NCBI GenBank assembly: GCA_903891505.1
Contig: CAITEO010000053.1
Location: 1-12,831, forward strand
Direction: 5' to 3'
DNA from: an uncultured Candidatus Woesearchaeota archaeon
GTDB lineage: Archaea; Nanobdellota; Nanobdellia; Woesearchaeales; 21-14-0-10-32-9
DNA length: 12,831 bases
The notes below the pieces were generated by a model. The model made no database searches, was not told the origin of the DNA, and saw nothing but the letters and a program-made list of their open reading frames with translations. Shown piece by piece: positions 1-6,399 of this stretch. Made by a program: the position numbers and the translations under genes. Every line of letters begins with the position of its first letter. Position 1 is the first letter of the stretch.

Positions 1-62
1 AATAATAATTAATAAAAATAAATAACTGATTAATTTAATAAATAAAATATCAATAAACAATC

Positions 63-69
63 GGGGTGA
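63..69 (+). promoter_or_regulatory. Shine-Dalgarno site of the lemA-like gene
   Basis: GGGGTGA lies 4 nt before the ATG at 74 and is complementary to the archaeal 16S 3' end (…AUCACCUCC). The preceding 60 bases are almost pure A/T, with several TATA-like stretches (for example around 35-44), so the promoter cannot be fixed by eye. Confidence 0.7.
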
Positions 70-73
70 ACAA

Positions 74-622
74 ATGATAGGATGGATAATACTAGTAGTT
101 GTTGTTGTTATCTTGCTCATTGTATGGGCGATATATAACGGACTTGTAAGACTTAAGAACCAAATAGAGAATGCTTGGGCACAAATTGATGTACAGCTCA
201 AAAGAAGGAATGACTTAATTCCAAACTTGATTGAAACAGTTAAGGGTTATGCAAAACATGAGAAAACAGTTTTTGAGGAAATCACGAAGGCTAGAACCGC
301 AATGATGTCTGCAAATACTCCTGCGCAGAAAGCAAAAGCGTCAAATGCACTTTCAAACACATTAAAATCACTTTTTGCTGTTGCTGAGAATTATCCTACG
401 CTTAAAGCAAATGAAAATTTTATGCAGTTGCAAGAAGAGCTTTCAGGAACGGAGAACAAAATTGCATACTCAAGACAGAATTATAACGACATGGTTATGC
501 TGTTCAACATGAGGATACAGATGTTCCCAAGCAACATGGTTGCAAGTATGATGAGCTACACAAAGAAAGACATGTTTAAAGCCGAAGAATCAGAGAAGGC
601 GAACGTGAAAGTGCAGTTCTAA
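74..622 (+). CDS. lemA: LemA family membrane protein
   Basis: The 182-residue product matches the usual LemA length (about 180-190). It has an N-terminal membrane anchor (residues 3-22, almost all I/L/V) followed by a helical cytosolic or surface domain. The conserved LemA block is visible at about residues 23-62: a short amphipathic stretch, an ENAWAQIDVQLKRR-type segment, then DLIPNLIETVKGYAKHE. Further helices at 105-155 include the family-typical NYPxLKANENF and SRQNYND segments. LemA proteins have no firmly known biochemical activity. They are often found next to HtpX-type proteases, as here, 60 bp upstream of the protease gene on the same strand. The ATG at 74 is supported by a good SD site. 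The family call is firm; the role in membrane-protein quality control is inferred from the neighbour. Confidence 0.93.
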   Translation: MIGWIILVVVVVILLIVWAIYNGLVRLKNQIENAWAQIDVQLKRRNDLIPNLIETVKGYAKHEKTVFEEITKARTAMMSANTPAQKAKASNALSNTLKSLFAVAENYPTLKANENFMQLQEELSGTENKIAYSRQNYNDMVMLFNMRIQMFPSNMVASMMSYTKKDMFKAEESEKANVKVQF

Positions 623-625
623 CAT

Positions 626-656
626 TAGCACTTTTTTTATTTTTATTTTTTTAAGT
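626..656 (+). terminator. T-rich tract between lemA and the protease gene
   Basis: Runs of 7, 5 and 7 T residues separated by single A residues follow the lemA stop. Archaeal RNA polymerase can terminate on such U-tracts without a hairpin. The next gene starts only 27 bases later and has no clear TATA box, so the tract may give partial termination within the operon rather than a full stop. Confidence 0.4.
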
Positions 657-682
657 AATAATTCTTGTTAAAGGGGAGAAAT

Positions 683-1591
683 ATGCAACAACAGAAACTT
701 GTAAACTTCGATGAAGTGCGTAATAATAATTTAAAATCAATATGGCTATTCTTCATGTTCATGGTAGTGATTGCATTCATAGGCTTTATCATAGGTCTAA
801 TCTGGGGGAGCATGTGGGTCGGAGTTATTATAGCAGTTTTATTCGGATTAATCTATGGACTTATTGCTTACTATGCAGGTGCAGATATGCTTCTGTCTTT
901 ATCAAAAGCAAAACTCGCGACAAAAAAAGATTATCCATATCTTGTAAATACAGTTGAAGGACTTGCAATTGCTGCGAATATACCGACGCCTAAAATCTAT
1001 GTCATAGAGGATACTGCATTGAATGCATTCGCGACGGGACGTGGCCCAAAAAACTCTGCGATTGTTGTAACAACTGGTCTTCTAAAAAAGATGAACCGTG
1101 AAGAACTAGAAGGGGTTGTTGGTCACGAAATGTACCATATCAGAAACTATGATATTCGTGCAATGCTGATTGCTGCAGTCATGGTTGGAGTAATAGTTTT
1201 AATGAGTGATGTTCTGCTGCGTTCGTTCCTCTGGGGAGGAAAAGGGGGCGATCGGGATTCTGGCAATGCAGGGCTTATACTAATAGTTGTAGGAATAATT
1301 CTTGCAATACTCGCACCGTTGATAGGCGAATTAATAAGACTTAGTATTAGCCGTAAAAGGGAATATTCTGCGGATGCAGGAGCAGCTATTTTGACACGTT
1401 ATCCACAAGGACTTGCGAATGCACTAAAGAAGATACGTGACGATCCAGATCCGCTTGTTGACACGGCGAACAAAGCAACAGCACACATGTATATTAGTTC
1501 GCCGTTTAGAAAAAAGAAAGGATGGCTCACAAATATATTCTCAACGCATCCACCAATCGAGGAGAGAATTAAAAGACTAGAAGCGATGTAG
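683..1591 (+). CDS. htpX: HtpX-like M48 family zinc metalloprotease
   Basis: This is an integral membrane protease of the HtpX/Ste24 (M48B) class that cuts misfolded membrane proteins. From the ATG at 683 the product has 302 residues. Two N-terminal membrane helices occupy about residues 20-65. The zinc motif HExxH appears as HEMYH (H148, E149, H152), followed by the typical R-N-x-D. Two further hydrophobic segments lie at about 163-180 and 198-218, and the third zinc ligand is E227 in the REYSADAGA motif. The C-terminal STHPPIEERIKRL signature is family-typical. A TTG at 665 would add six residues, but GGGGAG (673-678) sits 4 nt before the ATG at 683 and decides the start. The location behind lemA fits a common gene pairing. 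All catalytic residues are present, so an active enzyme is likely. Confidence 0.96.
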   Translation: MQQQKLVNFDEVRNNNLKSIWLFFMFMVVIAFIGFIIGLIWGSMWVGVIIAVLFGLIYGLIAYYAGADMLLSLSKAKLATKKDYPYLVNTVEGLAIAANIPTPKIYVIEDTALNAFATGRGPKNSAIVVTTGLLKKMNREELEGVVGHEMYHIRNYDIRAMLIAAVMVGVIVLMSDVLLRSFLWGGKGGDRDSGNAGLILIVVGIILAILAPLIGELIRLSISRKREYSADAGAAILTRYPQGLANALKKIRDDPDPLVDTANKATAHMYISSPFRKKKGWLTNIFSTHPPIEERIKRLEAM

Positions 1592-1608
1592 ACTAAGATG
1601 CTCGTTTT

Positions 1609-2028
1609 TCACTCTTTTAATATTCTCAAGAATTCATCTGGGTTCACAATTTTTATTCCTTCGAATTCCTCAAGTTTTAGTAAGTGATTGTCTTTGGTGA
1701 TTATGTAATCTACTTTACCTTCTTTTGCACATTCTAGGATGATGTTGTCATCAGGATCGTCTTTGATAACATCGAGTTTTATGGTGGGTTCAACAAATAA
1801 AGAATTTTCTATTATTGTGAGTGTTGTATTAGATATTATAAGATTCTTGTTCTTTATCTTTTCTAATATTTCTTCACTATTTAGGGTGTCTTGAACTTCT
1901 TCAAGTATAAATCTTGAAAGTATTATCTGTATTTCATTTTTATCGGCTAATTTCAGAATCCTGTGAGAGTCTCCAGTCCAAAGTAAGCCTGATACGAGGA
2001 TATTAGTGTCGAGAGTTACTTTTATCAC
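1609..2028 (-). CDS. PIN-domain toxin (putative TA toxin, PIN family)
   Basis: The 139-residue product is a PIN-domain ribonuclease, probably the toxin of a VapBC-like pair that cuts RNA. The acidic active-site set is visible: D7 in VTLDTNILVSG, E43/E44 in FILEEV, D94 in the DDPDDN motif, and D113 in DYIITKD. The length and the DDPDDN…DYIITKD spacing resemble the 'putative toxin-antitoxin system toxin component, PIN family' group (TIGR00305/COG1569) more than classical short VapC; this is recalled, not searched. The start is GTG at 2028-2026, which lies 26 bases inside the end of the upstream antitoxin gene, as expected for translational coupling. Its 3' end is 17 bases from the convergent protease gene. 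Fold and TA role are well supported by sequence and context; the RNA target is unknown. Confidence 0.88.
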   Translation of the reverse strand: MIKVTLDTNILVSGLLWTGDSHRILKLADKNEIQIILSRFILEEVQDTLNSEEILEKIKNKNLIISNTTLTIIENSLFVEPTIKLDVIKDDPDDNIILECAKEGKVDYIITKDNHLLKLEEFEGIKIVNPDEFLRILKE

Positions 2029-2281
2029 GTTTTGCCGCCCTGAGTTTGTGAATCAGGTCGACAACATCTTCTTCTTTAATTTTCTTCTTCGCTTTCCGCA
2101 AAGGTTCCGAAACGCTCGCGAATGTTTCGGAAGTTATCTTTCGCATGATTATTGCATCGTCTTGAACAAGAAACAGAATCCTTGCGCCATCCTCTAGTCC
2201 AAGCTCTTTTCGTATGCTCGAAGGTATTGCTATTTGCCCCCTTGAGCTTATGCTTCCAATCTCTAATATGTCTATTGTCAT
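2003..2281 (-). CDS. AbrB/SpoVT-type antitoxin and transcription regulator
   Basis: The 92-residue product has an N-terminal swapped-hairpin AbrB DNA-binding domain (about residues 5-50). It contains the typical ISSRGQIAIPSSIRKELGL motif followed by the DGARILFLVQDDAIIMRK strands. The lysine- and glutamate-rich C-terminal helix (about 55-90) would be the part that binds and blocks the toxin. The gene overlaps the PIN toxin gene by 26 bases on the same strand, the standard antitoxin-first order. ATG at 2281 is preceded by GGTGA with 5 nt spacing. A 14-bp palindrome in the promoter is a likely binding site for the antitoxin or complex, giving autoregulation. That pairing is inference. The family call is clear from the motif. 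Confidence 0.9.
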   Translation of the reverse strand: MTIDILEIGSISSRGQIAIPSSIRKELGLEDGARILFLVQDDAIIMRKITSETFASVSEPLRKAKKKIKEEDVVDLIHKLRAAKRDKSNSRH

Positions 2282-2314
2282 GATTTCACCATTAACTAAC
2301 GTTTACAAGATAAG

Positions 2315-2328
2315 CAAGATATATCTTG
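2315..2328. promoter_or_regulatory. Palindromic operator candidate of the toxin-antitoxin operon
   Basis: CAAGATATATCTTG is a perfect 14-bp palindrome 33 bp upstream of the antitoxin ATG. Another half-site in the same orientation, TACAAGAT (2304-2311), pairs with ATCTTGTA (2323-2330) as a second inverted repeat, so three half-sites lie within 27 bp. A TATA-like element for the minus strand (AATATAAA, complement of 2331-2338) lies directly upstream. A bound repressor would therefore cover the expected start of transcription. AbrB-type antitoxins are known to autoregulate, but binding here is inferred. Confidence 0.55.
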
Positions 2329-2399
2329 TATTTATATTTTTCGATAATTTTGGTAGTTTTTAGAAAGGAATTGATTCGATATCTTTGAAAGAAGACTGT

Positions 2400-3170
2400 T
2401 TATTTCTTATTGCTTCGAAACGGTTTCGACCTCTTCCAATATTCGTCGAAGTACGCATTGAATGATTTTGCAATCTCAGGGTTCACAATTTCTATCGAGA
2501 TTGGCGACGGTTCTTGTAGCTGCACAACACAAGTATTTTTGTATATCAGAAAACAAGCAGGAGTTTGGATGTCTGTTGGCATGTACCTTGCATCGCAATT
2601 TTTGTATGAATTTCTATTCTTCAAAACTTTTTCTTCTGTGCCTTTGTTGAATAGGAGTTTTCCTATTATTCCACATTTTTCTCTACGAGCATGATCTCTT
2701 TGCCAATACAAGTGGTGCGGCTCTGGTTGATGGGCTGGAATACCGAGATACGCGTACTCGTCGCCAGCCTTCAGTTTGCTGTATATGTGCTGGTGGCAGG
2801 TAATCATTCCATTTAATCCCATGTAAACAGAAATTTCGCTCTCTTTTGAAAGTCCTTTTTTCAAGAGCAATTCTGGAAGGAGTTTTTCCACTTTTTCTTT
2901 GCTCTCTTTCAAATTTTTTTCTCGCGCTTCTATATATTCGATTATTTTTTCTGGCTCTGCGGCCTGGAAATATTTTGTTTTTTCTTTTGTGATAAACGAG
3001 ACAAGACCTTTCTCCATTAGTTTCTCAAGTATTTGATATATTATTGAACGTGAAATTCCTGATTTGTCAACAATAGGTCCCGTCGTTGAGGAACCTAGCT
3101 CGAGGAGTGCGAGATATACCTTGATCTCTCCCTCGGTGAGTCCTGCCTCGCGAAGTGTTGATGTATCCAT
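2400..3170 (-). CDS. TrmB-family transcriptional regulator
   Basis: The 256-residue product starts with a TrmB-type winged helix-turn-helix (about residues 5-70: LTEGEIKVYLALLELG…SGISRSIIYQILEKLMEKGLVS). A charged dimerisation helix follows (about 72-103), then a C-terminal effector or sensor domain (about 110-250) ending in the family-typical PEIAKSFNAYFDEYWK. This domain layout and length match the shorter archaeal TrmB proteins, which bind sugars or other small molecules in some members; no ligand can be read here. Cysteines at 125, 166, 192, 206 and 214 and several histidines (126, 128, 147, 152, 153) are unusually frequent and might bind metal or sense redox state, which is speculation. 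It is divergent from the secreted-protein gene at 3307 across a 136-bp shared promoter, so that gene is the most likely target. Confidence 0.88.
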   Translation of the reverse strand: MDTSTLREAGLTEGEIKVYLALLELGSSTTGPIVDKSGISRSIIYQILEKLMEKGLVSFITKEKTKYFQAAEPEKIIEYIEAREKNLKESKEKVEKLLPELLLKKGLSKESEISVYMGLNGMITCHQHIYSKLKAGDEYAYLGIPAHQPEPHHLYWQRDHARREKCGIIGKLLFNKGTEEKVLKNRNSYKNCDARYMPTDIQTPACFLIYKNTCVVQLQEPSPISIEIVNPEIAKSFNAYFDEYWKRSKPFRSNKK

Positions 3171-3179
3171 GATTTGCTG

Positions 3180-3197
3180 TAAGGATGTTTTTCCTTA
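3180..3197. repeat. Inverted repeat in the leader of the TrmB-type gene
   Basis: TAAGGA (3180-3185) and TCCTTA (3192-3197) are inverted with a 6-base gap, about 10 bases before the ATG of the regulator gene. It could be a repressor site or a small mRNA hairpin. No clear SD site stands between it and the ATG. Confidence 0.3.
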
Positions 3198-3235
3198 TAT
3201 TCTTTTCTATTGTCATACTACTACTGGTGTGCTAA

Positions 3236-3245
3236 TATTTATATA
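3236..3245 (-). promoter_or_regulatory. TATA element for the TrmB-type gene
   Basis: On the minus strand this reads TATATAAATA, about 70 bases before the ATG at 3170. Transcription would start near 3215 and give a leader of about 45 nt containing the inverted repeat at 3180-3197. Confidence 0.5.
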
Positions 3246-3255
3246 GTTGTTAGCC

Positions 3256-3300
3256 CTTAATAATAGTAACAAATACGTGATGAAAGATGAAATGAGGTGA
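3256..3300 (+). promoter_or_regulatory. Promoter and SD site of the secreted-protein gene
   Basis: A TATA-like CTTAATAATA at 3256-3265 predicts a transcript start near 3287. The short leader contains the strong SD site GAGGTGA at 3294-3300, 6 nt before the ATG at 3307. The element lies back to back with the TATA box of the divergent regulator gene, so one bound regulator could affect both. Confidence 0.5.
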
Positions 3301-3306
3301 ACAAAA

Positions 3307-4023
3307 ATGGAAAACGCAATGACGAAATCGATAATTATTCCACTAACAGTGTTGTATTTGGCGACGACAGGAGTGTCTACGTTTGCGCAGGACAAAAAGT
3401 CAGAAACAGATTCTACAAAAACAAAAACAGTGCACGTCGTCAAATTCCAACCAGGATACAACGGACTTGAAAACGCAGTATCATTTACAAATCCAAATAC
3501 ATATACGTGGAGAACAAGAGCGCTCATCAATGGAAATGTAAAAATGGGCCCTGTTGATTTAGGTTACAACGGATTGCATCAAATTGATTTTAGTAAATTC
3601 AACAGCGATGATTTCGCAACGTATTTCAGCAGGAACAGCATCAACGTAGGAATAGATGGTGCTCCGTTGAGAGCTTGCGCGGTTATTAAACTGGACAATA
3701 AGGGTATAGCTGATGTCAAGTATGGACTTAGAAATACGAATTTGCTAAACTTGCCAGGTTTTGATTATAATTGGTTTGAAGCAACATTTAATCAGAACTC
3801 AGAAGAATTTACAGAGTTCGTGGGTAAGAACATAGGAAAGAAAGCCAGTTTAGAGCTGTATAATCAGACGACATTTCCTTACTCAGGTGGATTCGATAAT
3901 TACACAGAGGTGCAACTCAATGCATACATTACGAAACACCTCACTGCATTCGCAAGAGCAGAATTCGACAAAGGAAACTTGAAAGCAGGAACATACCTAG
4001 CAGGAATAACTGCGAAACTTTAA
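3307..4023 (+). CDS. Secreted beta-rich protein of unknown function
   Basis: I do not recognise this 238-residue product. It opens with a clear Sec signal peptide: K7, a hydrophobic core at about 8-22, and a likely cut after A27 (STFA|Q). A K/T/S-rich linker follows to about residue 44. The rest has no further membrane helix and is rich in alternating polar/hydrophobic segments with glycine, asparagine and aromatic turns (60-90, 180-238), as in beta-sandwich or beta-barrel proteins. The last 40 residues look like two or three paired strands, but the chain ends in L, not the aromatic residue of bacterial outer-membrane barrels. N-glycosylation sequons NQT (186-188) and NYT (198-200) are present. 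A strong SD site and divergence from a TrmB regulator suggest regulated, possibly high expression at the cell surface. Existence as a gene is firm; function is open. Confidence 0.85.
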   Translation: MENAMTKSIIIPLTVLYLATTGVSTFAQDKKSETDSTKTKTVHVVKFQPGYNGLENAVSFTNPNTYTWRTRALINGNVKMGPVDLGYNGLHQIDFSKFNSDDFATYFSRNSINVGIDGAPLRACAVIKLDNKGIADVKYGLRNTNLLNLPGFDYNWFEATFNQNSEEFTEFVGKNIGKKASLELYNQTTFPYSGGFDNYTEVQLNAYITKHLTAFARAEFDKGNLKAGTYLAGITAKL

Positions 4024-4032
4024 GCGACCCAA

Positions 4033-4104
4033 GATATTTTTTCTTAATTTCTCTATTATTTTTTCTTTTCTACTTTTTGCAATATTTTTTCCTAATTTTT
4101 TCCC
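4033..4104 (+). terminator. Multiple T-tracts after the secreted-protein gene
   Basis: Six runs of 5-6 T residues within about 70 bases follow the stop codon on the coding strand. There is no hairpin. This is the form expected of an archaeal intrinsic (poly-U) terminator and is the longest such region in the window, in keeping with a strongly transcribed gene. Confidence 0.6.
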
Positions 4105-4131
4105 CTAGAAATGTTAAAAATTTTTCACAAG

Positions 4132-4140
4132 TTTTATATA
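4132..4140 (+). promoter_or_regulatory. TATA box of a leaderless methyltransferase gene
   Basis: TTTTATATA is centred about 26 bases upstream of the ATG at 4163, the normal archaeal distance from TATA box to transcript start. No SD site lies between them, so the mRNA most likely begins at or within a base or two of the start codon. Confidence 0.65.
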
Positions 4141-4162
4141 AGATTAAATTCAAGAATGTAAT

Positions 4163-4942
4163 ATGGATGAATTAAGATGGGATACAATTTCTTCGGATTA
4201 TTATTCTGAAGTTCTAAGTCCATTAAAGGATTGCAAGCATAATCCGTTGTTTGACGATCTCAAAATTCTTAAGGGAAAAGAAAATGAACTTAGCATCATA
4301 GAGCTTGGCTGTGGCGTCGGAGAACTTGTTCCATTTCTAGAGGATAATTTTAAGAGTGTGACCGCAATTGATTTCTCGCAGGAGATGATTACGAGCGCGA
4401 TTGATAGAAATAAGGCTCGCAATGATGAGAGTAGTACAACATTTCTTGTGAAAGATATGGCTAATCTTTCTGAGTTCGAAGGAAAATTTGATGTCGCCGT
4501 CGCAGTTAATTCTATGTTAACAACAGATATAATGAAGCTTCATTTAATGATAAAGGAAGTTTTCAAAATTCTAAAACCTGGAGGAAAATTATTTGTCATT
4601 ATTCCATCAATGGAGGTGTACATATATCAAAATATGCTTTTTGTCGACCAAAAATTAAACAAAGGACAGATGCAGGATAAAGTACTCGAGCAGGCATCGA
4701 AGACGCTTGTTTACAGTTCCTATGATGCATTCCAAGGCCTTATCGACTTTGGGCATGAAGACAAACAAAAAGCATTCTATAGATTCGAGATAGTTTACAG
4801 ATTTGGGAAAGCAGGGTTTTCTAATTTTAACATAGAGATGGTTCCCTATCGCTGGACAAAATGGAAACAAGCAGGTCAGAAGTATTTTCCTAAAGAAGAG
4901 CCTCCATGGGATTGGTATTTCACGTGCGATAAACCAGTGTGA
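4163..4942 (+). CDS. Class I SAM-dependent methyltransferase
   Basis: The 259-residue product has the Rossmann-type methyltransferase fold. Motif I is IELGCGVGE (46-54), the SAM-ribose acidic residue is D70 in AIDFS (68-72), an acidic KDMA segment lies near 97-100, motif IV is the strand FDVAVAVNSML (109-119), and the post-motif ILKPGGKLFVIIPS is at 136-149. It resembles the Methyltransf_11/25 type small-molecule or lipid methyltransferases. The substrate cannot be read. The C-terminal half (150-259), with aromatic-rich WTKWKQ and PPWDWYF segments, probably shapes the substrate site. The ATG is placed 26 bases after a TATA box with no SD site, so the transcript looks leaderless. The phosphatase-like gene follows after 37 bases and may be read through from here. 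Family confidence is high; biological role unknown. Confidence 0.9.
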   Translation: MDELRWDTISSDYYSEVLSPLKDCKHNPLFDDLKILKGKENELSIIELGCGVGELVPFLEDNFKSVTAIDFSQEMITSAIDRNKARNDESSTTFLVKDMANLSEFEGKFDVAVAVNSMLTTDIMKLHLMIKEVFKILKPGGKLFVIIPSMEVYIYQNMLFVDQKLNKGQMQDKVLEQASKTLVYSSYDAFQGLIDFGHEDKQKAFYRFEIVYRFGKAGFSNFNIEMVPYRWTKWKQAGQKYFPKEEPPWDWYFTCDKPV

Positions 4943-4946
4943 AAAT

Positions 4947-4975
4947 ATTTAAATATTCTAATTTTTTACTGGTGA
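4947..4975 (+). promoter_or_regulatory. Overlapping TATA element and SD site before the HAD gene
   Basis: ATTTAAATA (about 4947-4955) is centred 29 bases before the ATG at 4980, which would give an almost leaderless transcript. GGTGA (4971-4975) is a good SD site 4 nt before the same ATG, but would be usable mainly on a longer read-through mRNA from the methyltransferase gene. Confidence 0.45.
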
Positions 4976-4979
4976 TTTA

Positions 4980-5636
4980 ATGACTTCTTTGAAAGGCTAT
5001 GGTATAACATTTGTTGATTTGGATGAAACTCTATTTCATACTTTTGCTAAAATAAATGTTGTCTTTGATGGAAAAATTGTTAAGAGTCTATCTAACAAGG
5101 AGTTCAATATATACACTCTTAGAGAAGGAGAGCAGTTTGATTTTTCAGAATTTCACGATTCAAAACTCTTCAAGGAAACATCTGTACCTATACCTGAAAT
5201 GGTTGCGAGAATTAAGAAGATGATAAAGAAGATAAAAGAAAACAAGAGTTTCTCGAGAATTATTGTGCTTACTGCTCGTCAGGATTTTTGGGATAAGGAC
5301 TTGTTTCTTCAGGCATTCATAGAACAAGGCATTGATGTTTCTGACAAGAACGTGTTCTACATAGATAGAGCAGGTAACATACGTGAGGGAACTATTGCTG
5401 AAAAGAAAAGAAAGAAAATTCTCGAATACCTAAAAACAGGAATATATAGACGTTGTAGAATAATAGATGATGATTTGGAGAATATTAATGCGTTCCTTGA
5501 ACTCGAGAATAATTTGCCTAAAGACATAGTTAAGAAAGTACGTGAAACGTATTCTCTATCTGAAAGAGAAGTACCAATAAAATTTTATGCTTTGCATATG
5601 TTGCCTGACGGCAAACTTGAGAAAAAATCAAATTAA
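4980..5636 (+). CDS. HAD-superfamily phosphatase-like protein
   Basis: The 218-residue product carries the four HAD motifs. Motif I is FVDLDETLF with nucleophile D13 and acid/base D15. Motif II is IVLTAR (T98, residues 95-100). The basic motif III is within the AEKKRKK stretch (140-146). Motif IV is the acidic IIDDD (161-165). HAD enzymes use the first Asp to form a phospho-enzyme and usually act as phosphatases. The LTAR motif II is shared with the 3'-phosphatase part of polynucleotide kinases and with acid phosphatases of viral and bacterial origin, so a nucleotide or RNA-end substrate is possible but not shown. A cap-like insert lies between motifs I and II (about 20-75). The C-terminal YALHMLPDGKLE tail is unassigned. 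It follows the methyltransferase gene on the same strand. Confidence 0.82.
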   Translation: MTSLKGYGITFVDLDETLFHTFAKINVVFDGKIVKSLSNKEFNIYTLREGEQFDFSEFHDSKLFKETSVPIPEMVARIKKMIKKIKENKSFSRIIVLTARQDFWDKDLFLQAFIEQGIDVSDKNVFYIDRAGNIREGTIAEKKRKKILEYLKTGIYRRCRIIDDDLENINAFLELENNLPKDIVKKVRETYSLSEREVPIKFYALHMLPDGKLEKKSN

Positions 5637-5691
5637 GTTTATAGAACCAAATATTTAAGACTAAAGTTTGTGAACTAATATTTAACACTAT

Positions 5692-6399
5692 TTACTCGCT
5701 TGAACTATACATTTGATTTTTCTTGAGTGCAGTAATTTCATTTTTTATTTTATTTATGTGCGTTTTTGTCATCTTCGGCATAAGATTAAGGTTCCAGTTA
5801 TTCCCTTTGAGCAAATATGGGCCTGCGTTGTATGCTGCAACGACCAGGTTTTGTTTGTCGCCAGTTGCAAGATATTTCCATTTTGGATTTTCATGAGCTA
5901 TGAAATTTTCTAACCACAAATAATATCTTATTCCTGCAGCAATGTTTTTTGAAGGAATAAATGCATTGCTGTATGGTCCTTCTCCGAACTCTTTCCACGT
6001 AGATTCTACCATCTGCATTAGTCCTTTTGAAACTTTGTTGTTAGATTTTGATTTGTATTCTGCATTCGGATTATGGTTAGATTCTACTTTGATGCTGCTC
6101 TTTATCAGGTAGTTATTTACAACAGAAGATGCGGGTTTCATCACATTAAGTATGCTATCTACCAAAAATTCATTCCTGCTACTCTCATCAAGGTCGGTTG
6201 TACTGTTTTTGTTTGCTAGATCATACGTATTTTCTGGCGCAGATTTTGATTCAAGAGGAGATATTGTGTGCGATGATAATTGTTCAGTCAAATAATATTT
6301 ATCAAGAGGTATTCTTTCCTCTGAATTAGTCGGTAGGAATATGCTGGCGCCTACTATGGTACTAAGAGTGATTATTTTTTTAATTCCTTTTCTTTTCAT
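5692..6399 (-). CDS. Exported lytic-transglycosylase (SLT) domain protein
   Basis: The 235-residue product begins with a signal peptide or N-terminal anchor (KRKGIKK, then a hydrophobic stretch at about 9-22). A low-complexity, S/T/E-rich linker follows (25-85), then a goose-lysozyme-type SLT domain (about 95-200). Visible SLT motifs are the catalytic glutamate E106 in IKVESNHNP, the GLMQM motif (126-130), and AAYNAGP (188-194). In bacteria such enzymes cut the glycan strands of peptidoglycan. Archaea lack this polymer, so the enzyme may act on another surface glycan, on prey or host bacteria, or be an acquired gene with a new role. The catalytic Glu is intact. A modest SD-like AAGGA lies a few bases before the ATG. 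The gene is convergent with the HAD gene and separated by 251 bases from the Rad50 gene end. Confidence 0.87.
   Translation of the reverse strand: MKRKGIKKIITLSTIVGASIFLPTNSEERIPLDKYYLTEQLSSHTISPLESKSAPENTYDLANKNSTTDLDESSRNEFLVDSILNVMKPASSVVNNYLIKSSIKVESNHNPNAEYKSKSNNKVSKGLMQMVESTWKEFGEGPYSNAFIPSKNIAAGIRYYLWLENFIAHENPKWKYLATGDKQNLVVAAYNAGPYLLKGNNWNLNLMPKMTKTHINKIKNEITALKKNQMYSSSE

Noticed and set aside
665..682. TTG start adding six residues to the HtpX-like protease
   Set aside because: The SD site GGGGAG lies inside this extension and is well spaced for the ATG at 683.
3213..3530. Open frame of 105 codons on the minus strand opposite the secreted-protein gene
   Set aside because: It overlaps a gene with signal peptide and strong SD site, crosses the shared promoter region, and has no SD site or plausible family match.
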